This document shows positions 45,001 to 52,700 of a stretch of 64,000 bases of DNA, piece after piece; position 1 is the stretch's first letter; each line of letters opens with the position of its first letter. This stretch comes from a virus. Where the stretch lies: the IMG/VR virus record IMGVR_UViG_3300032235_000911, positions 1 to 64,000 of that record, one strand, 5' to 3'. The notes under the pieces were generated by a model. It had not been told where the DNA came from, did not search any database, and was given only the letters and a program-made list of their open reading frames with translations. The translations under genes were made by a program, and so were the position numbers.

Positions 45001-45138
45001 ACGAGAATCTGCACTATAATAGTTAAATACACCATCAAGACCACGCCCAGAGTAATCAACTACGTATTGAGAATTGCTTGTTGTCCAGCCTTCGTTATAT
45101 TTAAAATAAAATAATAAACTAGTTTTTTCACTTGACAT
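39040..45138 (-). CDS. Giant baseplate/tail structural protein with LamG-like domain (2032 residues)
   Basis: Among the largest genes here. The N-terminus (SLLFYFKYNEGWTTSNSQYV) leads to a helical segment. A jelly-roll domain of LamG/concanavalin type spans about residues 280-430 (QYITINGLGLVTGTLELQAF, PWNISLRSDDTKYYLTAT, TDVTIGSSNA, ATDVALWNFVLADETLLEHA). Long Asn/Ser/Tyr-rich stretches follow with no known domain. The C-terminus (HKFSPLEVLSEEVRQYLTND, VKRKANREYNSII) is charged. There are no membrane helices, which argues against a tape measure. It lies between baseplate genes with TAATG coupling on both sides. It is likely a large peripheral baseplate or collar component that may also bind glycans. 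Confidence 0.66.
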   Translation of the reverse strand: MSSEKTSLLFYFKYNEGWTTSNSQYVVDYSGRGLDGVFNYYSADSRLDTSAIDESGLVKTKEKSDTIWLDKNLNFNLFSPALQTYFEQKIEAATEYDENNKHALWKKFPSWIYDEEGDLGTQNFKKLVQLMSVYFDDLYNKIKEISSLKHQKHTADLDSIYPFYDKIISSTGFDVTDLFSGVDGIENLSSRNDTYIFEDKIYKVKNKIYQNIYNNLAYILKSKGTEKSIKSLLHSYGVDENLVKINLYADKSVFNAVETKTAEKIIRKKTVSLKNDQYITINGLGLVTGTLELQAFLPVSTESKISLLSTNAVSVFLKSVADGGMAFELSSSSESIETDSFKVLDNQLPWNISLRSDDTKYYLTATKYTTGEYYESFNAFLNLTDDITDVTIGSSNAVSTDIRATDVALWNFVLADETLLEHAKDITNYGIPDPQTIPDKGVFYWDFEKNTAPDGYGQIIVYDIFNNNSGIGYGFTEGDLSFVKKEYVKTYKKLNFDTIESLETIQTLDEDDHFARSLNKKPEKVALFIENSMYQIISEEMINMFSNIGDYIFAFSEHSNAYANEYVNLKKIKNYFFSKVVNTPDIERYLEFYKWLDSSLGYLIDQIKPENANTHSGLKISIENHMLERNKYQYALPLMIDTKKNFDVNLVSTAVTDSLISASAGIDALGEARIGEHEEDGRKTNTTIKNILNKNFQKNYEVLNTAGKTLNNRGDKENKTVFRNKFSSADGLTDLSDTEEYSIYSSLLNKSLDMRKDLNIAESEPLGTQTISETQGIEQADNNFIQRAIPYSNNNFSAYGYNNYNIIPSLNIVKQRSGNNIYSSNQSYREPPVEWIPPAEHNIRVANALEDLSVLSSYSSKFKRFANDDLESKLFGANKIDVNDTFIKKIENVLTSSLLVNSSTRLDTVYPRKEYHGLYDIRNKSNYEQGIDLITIPFGMAFLYVWGDNSYNRNSGLIRSFWNSDLEKRKRLDRVPTMPAGAINCLNYPNNISAPEEYILRSSIVSTSTIPSDVPSKGTHIGTKTYIYDIDNPQNPHRSIAQYFIPLETKIKLRYFTSIYALDANNNTNIFKNSFDKLEIDFLDDSTYGDIGPFGHQELFPFTRGKINTKNPINNNLFVQRIQPKPQFIFNNFITITDLGEISGLSYASAPYMNPVTARILLNDSYQGAVDSRITASYNSYASFYENLKHISKNYSIIPEYVMSNILGDITGSSESLDLSLNLRGYNDNVQLSDSEIYKFKININKFIDKKTNEFVIRLSGIKKMLPYAGFYPAERTKQIARYFQEEYDFNNLKVTNGSSKHGAQTLIQPFFAPGILFNSIKSGLAVSYPVLASNTLLGSEEIYSSVLKRIYTDSSVNTPYPLNNPNCNSVDCTVEFKIDSSIAVKKITNILPFEAILDPKSSLKSLLGRNLYYLDPTRYISFFSNTISELEEIKPELLYPSIDIDSIENGQNTLYRYAINNFISEVPNFFLKNNELTYFESLGEKNFKLSENGKKYVMNLRISKSQNFSMFNSASNDVPVTSLFGPPCQAYYSGKDHTGTVSDEIYLPYAPPYLRDGGKDTYIKFEYTGNGEKFTADQINRISINRIQWGSDHSTENPLNITYYHAMNLDSCCRLLDLVESPLVTTDAITGQEISQTTTSTPNRKWVIQTKFESPLINYINEKKEPSIAKEIVLDGAVLAEYVNEYNNVLPNNFYASNAIPITLQVTSSQINGIWNRLGAVPSDNNSVQLTLEDTDGVNAEETGSLMDLVGFKKESKSIGTIADKKIISEGMLLLPYSTSVNAENNSLFKKVQSGYLKDKYLIKIDPETIKTILGFDYRTKTIKEIEYIFFRNKNLNYNNSIVKLIKNMLEYNIPPYLNWLDNSNNLEPFVFYVAEFTHELDKDDLAKIWQGTLPKIGFTPEEQTLEIRHKFSPLEVLSEEVRQYLTNDSLDGIVFKVKRKANREYNSIIKKNEDTRYTDIPWNTFNWPYDHFSLVELLNIQAGEGYTSDTLSTEPTLVNTDIQFRVLSDEIEQIKNREIKIPDVFKGNKS

Positions 45139-46112
45139 TATATTATACCTTGGTTTGTGTCATTTCCGTCTACTTGTGTAAACCAAAATCTTCCTATTTT
45201 TTCTATACTTCTAAAGCCATTCCATAATCGTGTTTCGTCTAAATAAATTAAATTATTACCACCAAGGGTAAAAATAGGAGTATTCCCGAAGCTAGATGGT
45301 AGTTCTATGTTTTTATTTAATTTTAAAATACTCAATCCGAATGGAAAAATAACAGATTTCTTTTTATATAAATTAATCTCTAAATTGCTTAGCTGAACTT
45401 TTAATTCGCCATCTATAAAGAAATTTATTTTGTCTGTTGATATATTAAATGCATAGTGGTGCCATTTGTCTAGTTCTATTGGGCAGTCAAGCTCGTAATC
45501 ATTTGGAGTTGCATCAAGTACGTGCATCTTATTGTTTTCAAAATATATCTTCAATAAATCAATTACAAATGGATCATTATTATTGTCTTCTGTTATTGCT
45601 TTTATTGTTAAAATATCCGTTAGGTTTAGGTCATCTGCTTTTGCCCAAGTCTCAAACGTGATACCTTCTTCGAAATCTATAAAAGTATTATAGAGATTCA
45701 TATCTCCGAGAAGATATGATTTTTTTGCTTCAGCGTTAAGATCTTTGATGGTTGAATAAACTTGAATATTTTGATCGGCTGCAATCTTTACCGATCCCAC
45801 CGATCGCGGTATCTCATTTTGGAATAAATAAAACTCAAAATCAGTTAAAGAATTAATCCATTTTAACTTATCGGTTGAACTTCCATCATATGGAAAATAT
45901 TGTACAATTTTTTGCACAGCGTCAGCATAATATTGAACTGCACTACCAAATTTTGCAAAAGACGAAATCTTTGAGAAATCTACGCCAGAAAGAAACTTTC
46001 TTTGTTGTTCTGCCAGTTGGGGTATTTCTGTATCGTTGTTTAGAAAACCTTTTTCGTTAGCAAGTTGGTCAGGTACAAGCGCGCCGCCATTAAAAATATC
46101 TCGCGTATTCAT
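45138..46112 (-). CDS. Structural protein with LamG-like (concanavalin-type) C-terminal domain
   Basis: A 324-residue protein. The first 130 residues are helical (SFAKFGSAVQYYADAVQKIV, WINSLTDFEFYLFQNEIPR). From about residue 140 a LamG-type jelly roll is recognisable: FEEGITFETWAKADD, a core strand, KWHHYAFNISTDKINFFIDG (the classic WHHYAxxxxxxxxxxFxDG signature), and LIYLDETRLWNGFRSIEKI at the end. Such domains bind sugars or proteins. It lies directly after the 469-residue gene with a TAATG overlap and probably decorates the baseplate near the 2032-residue protein. Confidence 0.72.
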   Translation of the reverse strand: MNTRDIFNGGALVPDQLANEKGFLNNDTEIPQLAEQQRKFLSGVDFSKISSFAKFGSAVQYYADAVQKIVQYFPYDGSSTDKLKWINSLTDFEFYLFQNEIPRSVGSVKIAADQNIQVYSTIKDLNAEAKKSYLLGDMNLYNTFIDFEEGITFETWAKADDLNLTDILTIKAITEDNNNDPFVIDLLKIYFENNKMHVLDATPNDYELDCPIELDKWHHYAFNISTDKINFFIDGELKVQLSNLEINLYKKKSVIFPFGLSILKLNKNIELPSSFGNTPIFTLGGNNLIYLDETRLWNGFRSIEKIGRFWFTQVDGNDTNQGII

Positions 46113-47521
46113 TATTCCATCCTAAATCTAAATACTTCTGGGTATTCCGTCTTTTTTACGCCATCGATAATCATAAATTTAATTCCGTATGAATATCCGG
46201 TCTCAAGCATTGACATATCTAGCATGAAATAATTGCCACTTGCGTCATAAGAGCATAGTGTCGACGGTTGTGGATAAACTCCATAATCTATTATAGTATA
46301 ATTATCATTTATTCTAAAGAGTTTATAATAGAGATTTTTGTGTATTGTGCCCTCTATCTCTTTACTTGCAACCGTATATATATTTGGTGACCAATTTTTT
46401 TCTCTGCTGTAGATTTTAAATTTAATAAGTTCGTCTTGGGTATATGAACTTTTTAGGTTTGTTATATTAAGCACGTAAGTTGGGCTATCGATCTCGTCAA
46501 AAGTTCTAACTTTTGCGTCTATTTCGCCCTTATAAAACACAGTGGAACCGCTGACCCAGTAATCATTTATAGTTGAATCTTGCGATCCTGTTAGAATTAC
46601 AGAGCAACGATATACCCCTGTTGATATTTTTTGTGAAACTGCTGATCCTATATTTGTGTTTGTTTCATTTTTAAAAACAACGTTTGGTACAACACCAGAA
46701 GGCAAATCTTTCAGTGTGCCATTTATTTTATTATAAAAATATAAATCTTGTGTATTATCTTCAGTTTCTGCGTTTGGAGAATAGAAGTAAAAATCTGGTC
46801 TATCGTCCGTAAATTCCGTACCCCAGCGGGCTTCTATACATGGACGCTTAAAGAAATATTCTGAGCTTCTTGACGAAAACCTTTTTGTATAAAAGCTTTT
46901 ATTATATTCCGGCTGCTCAAACGCACCAGACAATGCTATAATAAAGCCATAATTAGGAATAGTGGATGCTAGTTGCTCCTCTACGCTGTCGGTTACATCA
47001 ACTTCTAAATCCTCTAGACCTGTTTCAAAATAAAAACTTTTTGCTTTATCTGGGTAATAATCGCCGCCCGCGGTTGACCAGCCACGCGATGAACTAGCAT
47101 AAGTCCAGTTTGCGCCTTCTCCGTTTGTACCATTGTATCCAAGGTCCGCATAGCCTTCGAGGTCGAATCCATAGCCTTCCTGCCAATCAGAGCCAGAAAT
47201 TGGAGCAACGATAACAGAAAATTTCTCAGGAACCTCAAACGCATGTTTAATATTACTTAACTTTAAATAAAATGATACACTGCCTGAGTTTGGTAGCTTG
47301 CCTTCTTCTCGTAAATTATTTATTTTTTCTAATGGAAACTTTATAAGTAAACGACTTAATTGTGGTTCTTCGGCCCCTTCTTGTGTTTTGTAATATACAG
47401 AAAAAACTTCTAACGCATCAGAGTTGCCTGTGTTTGAGTATATCGCTCTTGTTAGCGAATCTGCGCGAAATGCGTTTACTATTGTTGTGTCTGCCGACGC
47501 AGACAGTCTGAGTATTGACAT
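46112..47521 (-). CDS. Baseplate-operon structural protein with DNRLRE-like N-terminal domain
   Basis: A 469-residue protein starting MSILRLSASADTTIVNAFRA. The N-terminal 235 residues run like a DNRLRE-type beta domain: RLLIKFPLEKINNLREEGKL, then GSVSFYLKLSNIKHA, a Trp/Gly-rich strand with SDWQEGYGF, LEVDVTDSVEEQL, and YGFIIALSGAFE. DNRLRE domains are usually carbohydrate-associated modules on bacterial surface proteins. The C-terminal part (YNKINGTLKDLPSGVVPNVV onward) resembles Ig-like strands. It is coupled to the gp6/J-like wedge gene through TAATG. It is probably a tail or baseplate attachment protein. Confidence 0.6.
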   Translation of the reverse strand: MSILRLSASADTTIVNAFRADSLTRAIYSNTGNSDALEVFSVYYKTQEGAEEPQLSRLLIKFPLEKINNLREEGKLPNSGSVSFYLKLSNIKHAFEVPEKFSVIVAPISGSDWQEGYGFDLEGYADLGYNGTNGEGANWTYASSSRGWSTAGGDYYPDKAKSFYFETGLEDLEVDVTDSVEEQLASTIPNYGFIIALSGAFEQPEYNKSFYTKRFSSRSSEYFFKRPCIEARWGTEFTDDRPDFYFYSPNAETEDNTQDLYFYNKINGTLKDLPSGVVPNVVFKNETNTNIGSAVSQKISTGVYRCSVILTGSQDSTINDYWVSGSTVFYKGEIDAKVRTFDEIDSPTYVLNITNLKSSYTQDELIKFKIYSREKNWSPNIYTVASKEIEGTIHKNLYYKLFRINDNYTIIDYGVYPQPSTLCSYDASGNYFMLDMSMLETGYSYGIKFMIIDGVKKTEYPEVFRFRME

Positions 47522-49326
47522 TATATCGTTTTTCCTATTATATCTTGACCTATTCTAGCATTTTTTATTTCCCATATAGCATTTTTTGGCATTATTATGT
47601 AATTTCCGTCTGCGCTCCTGTTTCTTTCAATATCTAGAGATACAGAAGAATAGCCAAGAGAAGTTAGATTATTTACTTTTATTCTATCTTTTATATCAAG
47701 TACCCCATTTATTTTTCTAATCTCTCTATAGACATCCAAGATGTTAAATGGTTCTCCTATTTGTGCAGGAATTCGATATCTAAACTCAAGTTGTCTTGAC
47801 ACGGCATCTAGAACATTTGCTTTATCAAAATTTGGATCAACCATTATAGTAAAACTTAAACCAAGGTTAACAACCTTGGCATCTAAAATATCAACGGTGT
47901 CTGTCAACATTTTATAGCCGGATAGCCAAAATTTTAAATTTTCCTTTATACGCGTATTTGATTGTATCATATGACCGGCGGTATCTTTGCAGGCAATATA
48001 TAAATTTATATTATTCTTTGGGCTATTTGCATCTCTAACGGCTTTTGCTCTACCTATTGTCCCATATTTTGATGGTAGCATATATGCTAATGTTTCATAG
48101 TCTTTTGCTGTAACAGCACGATTTTGAGTTTGAAATATAGAACCTGCCAGATCTTTTATTTCTTCTATGTCTATATCAAGACTATCTCCAATAATAGGTT
48201 CCTCGTTTATAATCTGTATGCTGTTTATTATTGTATTTATTGTATCGTTTGTAACGCTAGTGTTATTAAAAACATAATTTAAGCTTTTAACAACAACAAC
48301 TTCACCTACTTCTGCATTGTTATTATAGCTTTTATTTTTTCTATATGTTATAGTTAGCTTTGTATTGTCTGGCCCTATACCGAATCTGTCTCCGTTTATG
48401 AGCCGATTTGGCTCAAAGACCTCTTCTGTTGTATAGTCCGTATTGTATCTTTCAAGAACGAATTTGCTTGGTTCTGTTACGACATCAACCGTTAAGTCAT
48501 CATCTTGTTTGTATTGTTTTCCACCAAACATAATATATGGCAATGTACCATCGAAGCCAAAAACAAATCTTCTCTGTGCGCTTACTGTTCTCAATAGAGA
48601 TTTAAGTTCTGATGTTGGCTCCGTTAGCGGTATTGATTGATATACAACGTTTTGTGAGAGGTTTGGGACTTCATAATATTCATTCCCGTCACTATCCAGA
48701 ACAGAAGCTATCTCGACAATTGATAGATCTGGTAAATAAACTTTATTAAACGGAATGAAGCTGCCTATTTGTTTTTCAAACGTAGAGATCTCACCGGAAA
48801 TAACCGGGACGCTTAATTTTACTGCATAATACGTAGGGTTTTTTACTTCATTTGTTCGTGCGATAACATATTGTTTACCGGTTTGATTTTCATCAATGAT
48901 GATATCTTCTGTTGTCAAAAAAGTCTTTGTACCGTCCGCAGAACTAAAGCTGGTGCCTCGCTTTATCACTGGTGCTTGGCTAAAATCTGGCTTTCCATCG
49001 CTACCGGCAGGCATTAGCATATAAATTGAAACGATCCCAGTTGTAGATGTTGTATTTGATCTCTTATATCCCAATTCAGTCGCAAGAGCTAATATGTTTT
49101 TTCTCTCCATAGCAGTTGCTAAAAAAGATTCATTGGACTGGTAATCGATAAAATATGACAGTGAGTCGCCAACGTAGGCCATCGAATCGATTATAAAAGA
49201 CGTTATACTGGCCTCTGACGCATCGGATAGCGTGTCTGGATAGAATCTTGCTGCGTAATCTTTTAATTCTTTTTTAATAGTACTAAAATCTTTCGCAAGG
49301 TAGTTTATTTTAAAGTTTTTATTCAT
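47521..49326 (-). CDS. Baseplate wedge protein, gp6/J-like
   Basis: A 601-residue protein. I chose ATG 49326 (MNKNFKINYLAKDF), one base after the gp25-like stop and 7 nt after GGAAG, over a TTG 12 nt upstream. The opening (DFSTIKKELKDYAARFYPDT, SDASEASITSFIIDSMAYVG, LSYFIDYQSNESFLATAMER, KNILALATELGYK) is the typical start of T4 gp6 and baseplate J-type proteins. FRYRIPAQIGEPFNILDVYR and NGVLDIKDRIKVNN near the end are also typical. Gp6-type subunits form the inner ring of the wedge that rearranges during sheath contraction. The adjacent gp25-like gene strengthens the call. Confidence 0.88.
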   Translation of the reverse strand: MNKNFKINYLAKDFSTIKKELKDYAARFYPDTLSDASEASITSFIIDSMAYVGDSLSYFIDYQSNESFLATAMERKNILALATELGYKRSNTTSTTGIVSIYMLMPAGSDGKPDFSQAPVIKRGTSFSSADGTKTFLTTEDIIIDENQTGKQYVIARTNEVKNPTYYAVKLSVPVISGEISTFEKQIGSFIPFNKVYLPDLSIVEIASVLDSDGNEYYEVPNLSQNVVYQSIPLTEPTSELKSLLRTVSAQRRFVFGFDGTLPYIMFGGKQYKQDDDLTVDVVTEPSKFVLERYNTDYTTEEVFEPNRLINGDRFGIGPDNTKLTITYRKNKSYNNNAEVGEVVVVKSLNYVFNNTSVTNDTINTIINSIQIINEEPIIGDSLDIDIEEIKDLAGSIFQTQNRAVTAKDYETLAYMLPSKYGTIGRAKAVRDANSPKNNINLYIACKDTAGHMIQSNTRIKENLKFWLSGYKMLTDTVDILDAKVVNLGLSFTIMVDPNFDKANVLDAVSRQLEFRYRIPAQIGEPFNILDVYREIRKINGVLDIKDRIKVNNLTSLGYSSVSLDIERNRSADGNYIIMPKNAIWEIKNARIGQDIIGKTI

Positions 49327-49327
49327 T

Positions 49328-49705
49328 TTAGCTTCCAAGACTCATATTAAATGTATCAGTATAATAATTTTTGTATCTAAAATCTATACTTATCGACAGG
49401 GAGTTTTGCTCAGGGATAATATTAACATTTGTTACTTCTACTTCTGGTATAAACATCGAGATTTGGTTTGCTATCGTTCTATAAATATCTATCTTATAGT
49501 TATTTCCTGTCATATTTTGATTTTCAAACAGTAATCTTCTTATTCCAACCCCAAAATTTGGATTCATAAGCTTTTCGCCTGGGTTTGTCAGTAACAACGT
49601 TTTTATTTTTTGCTTAATGTTATCTATAAAAACAGTTAAATAGACAAATTTATTGTCTCCATCTAGTTGAAAGGGTATCTTTGGAGCGTATTTTTTCTCT
49701 GCCAT
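49328..49705 (-). CDS. Baseplate wedge protein, gp25 / GPW_gp25 family
   Basis: A 125-residue protein of the usual size for the lysozyme-like but non-catalytic gp25 family. Diagnostic features are IKQKIKTLLLTNPGEKLMNP, NFGVGIRRLLFE, an amphipathic helix IDIYRTIANQISMFIPEVEV, and the closing strand SLSISIDFRYKN. The EKLMNPNFG segment is the family's most recognisable part. In T4 gp25 sits at the inner baseplate next to gp6 and gp53 and helps trigger sheath contraction. It directly precedes the gp6/J-like gene (1 nt gap), a conserved order in contractile systems. Confidence 0.92.
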   Translation of the reverse strand: MAEKKYAPKIPFQLDGDNKFVYLTVFIDNIKQKIKTLLLTNPGEKLMNPNFGVGIRRLLFENQNMTGNNYKIDIYRTIANQISMFIPEVEVTNVNIIPEQNSLSISIDFRYKNYYTDTFNMSLGS

Positions 49706-49732
49706 GTCAATAATAAATAGCGCCTATGATAA

Positions 49733-52700
49733 TTATTTACTTTCTTCTGGCTCAAACTTATCTATATCTTTTACTGCCTCTTTTTGAAGATCTGGTGTGC
49801 AAACTGGTGAAGTCTGTGCCTTGGCTTCTGCTTCTTGAGCAGGTAAACAAGGATCACCGCCAGGCTCTAGAGCCTTCAGTTTTCTTATTTCTTCCAGTGA
49901 ATCTGCGTAATATTTGTATTCCTGTATAGAATCTAACGCTAGATAAGTCCAGCCAACAGGTGTAGGTGTCAAAGCACCAAATGAACCACCAGTTATTCCA
50001 AGCGAAGTAACAAGGTCTGGCAAGACTGATTTGCCATCATCTAGGCGCTTATAGAATAATAGATCTGCGTATGTATTTGAGTTCTTTATTATGTCTTTTC
50101 TGTCTTGTGGATCTATAATTGACCATCCAAGTACGCCGCCTAGTGTTACAAGCTCGTTTATTTTTCTAGTTAATCCAATATTAATATCATTATTTTGCGC
50201 TTGGTTTAGCGTCATCATTCTTGCCGTATCTACCATTGCATTTATAAAAAACTTTATGTACTTTGTATATTGAGGATTTAATCCGATCATAGCATAAGGC
50301 ACAGGAGATAGTGCAACTTTGCTTAAAAATTGCTCAATTTGGTTCTGGTCTGGTGGTATTGTATTATATCCTACTTCGCTACTCCCGGTTGATGCGACTG
50401 TGTAGCGCCCTAGTATTTCTAGTAGACGAGATTTGGCACCGGAATATATATGCTCTGTTTGAACATCGATATTAGTTGACATAAGAAAGTATATAAGAAG
50501 ATGCGATCTTTCGTCCTCTATTATTTTTCTTGTCTCAGTTAGAGGATATGTGTAGGGAATTTCCTTACCGTCGCCATATCTAACATGAACCTTTAGGCTA
50601 TCAGCTTGCGTATCGACTATAAATGATTGCTTACGTGTAGGGCGCGACTTTTTTGTCTTGGAACTAAAAATACGATTTAGTGTTTCTGCGACAAACTTCA
50701 CACCAGTATACGTTGTTGTAAGATCTGCCGTAAAATCGATTGCCTTTTGTAAATCAGACTTTGTCTCTGCTTCGAATGCCTCTGGCTGTGCAATCATTTT
50801 ATCCCAAAAGCTTGTATCCGTGAAACTAATTGTATCATTTGCTAATGAGAAATCTACAAATCGTTTTATTTCTCTACGAATGTAATATTGTAGCGCCTCT
50901 TCGTTTTTGTTCGTCTTTGGGAATACAAGATCTTTAAATATTGCAGTTTGATATTCTACATAGATTTTTCCACCTACCTCCAGTAATTTATTAAAAAGAG
51001 GATTTGTGTTATCATTTTGATCAACATTTTCGTTTGAGCTATATTTTCGTGTATCTAATTTTAAAAACTCAACAAATATATCAATAAAAATATTATTTTT
51101 ATGTACTTCCTTTATCTCATCTCGCGTATAAGAAGCCCAGAATGGTATTGTTTTTACCATGTAATCTGTGACGAAAGATCTTACTATTAAATTAAATAAG
51201 ATTCTTTCCATTGATTTTGTTGGATCTGCGCCTTTTTCACAAATATCTATTTTAAAATTATTTAATTCTCTAATCTTAAAATAATCATAGTTTAGGTAGT
51301 TTGGATTAATATTGCAATTTTTATATTTTGGATTTACCAGTAGATGGTACTTCTTTAATCTTGAATATAGGCGCAGATACGAGTTGGTTGATATATCAAC
51401 ATTTTTTGTAACAGAATAGTCCGAGTCTTGCATTTTTTCTATTGCAGTTTCTTCTCCATCTATCCAATCGATAAATTTATCTATAAGGCCGTCTTCTGTC
51501 TTATAATAAATAAAATCTTTTGTTAAATCATAATCGGTTTTAAAATATTCTGAGCCTGCAAAATTATTTAATACTATCTCTTGAAGTATTGCATATTCAC
51601 TTGGCGGTAGTGTATTTGAAACTTTTTGTGTTTTTATATTAAAAAGTCTATTAACTGCAACAACATTATCTTTATTTGAAGTTGTTATGTTTAACGTTCT
51701 AGATATATCACTAGATATTTTTGTATCCAATGAAAATATACCTGATTGTCTAAACTTTCTTACGTTTGAGACAATTTTTTCGTAATTTTTTATTTTGCTT
51801 ATTAGCGGTTTAAACTTTTCAAGATAAATCTGCTGTAACAAATTTTTAGTATCAAGGTCTAGTTTCGCAAACTTGCTTTCCAGAACAGGTACAACCGTTG
51901 AAGAGTAAAGTAAATCATACGCGCTGGTTTGCGAATATATAGCAGCTCCTAATACCTCAGATTTTTTTTGGCTTATATCTTTTGCTAATTTAAAACCTTT
52001 TAAGATTACGAATCTGGCGTTTTCTTTATCCACGTATATAAATTTAACTTCTACTTCGTTACTGTTTATTATATTTGAGTTAATTGTTATTGCAATAAAA
52101 TAATCTAGCGTTTTAAGGTGTGCGCCAAGTCTAGAGCCATTTGACCATAGATCATGTAAACTACTACTACTCCCATTATCATCAAACGCTCGATTTGCCT
52201 CTATGCTCTCTAGCCAGATTCTTGTTTTATCTTTATTTTCGTCTAAAAATGCTTTAAATTCGCTATTATAGACAAACTCGCTTGCAGTACAAACAATATT
52301 AGCTTCCTGCAATTGATCATTTGCTCCCAAGAAAGAATTCGACAACTCTTTTGAGGTTGTATCGTTTTGTGAATATGGATAATAAATAAGACGATGTTTG
52401 TCTATTTCGTTTCCTGGTCTTATAGTTACCGGATAGTCTACATTCAAGCCAAGATCTTCGTTGTACAATGTATATTCAACTGATCCTATCGTTTCTCCGG
52501 AGCTTTTTTGCCTTATAAGAGTTTTGTTTTTTGCAAATGATTCGATTAAGTTATCAGACTCGTCGTTAAAGGTCGTTAAGATGTCACTAAAAGTTGCATC
52601 TAAAGAATTGGCGTAATTTTGAACAAGATAATCTGTTGCCTCGTTGTTTCCATCCGAGTCTCCACAGAATGGTGATACATCTATTGGTCCATAACCATTT

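Noticed and set aside
49327-49338. TTG start extending the gp6/J-like protein by four residues
   Set aside because: The ATG at 49326 has GGAAG at good spacing and fits the family's N-terminus better.
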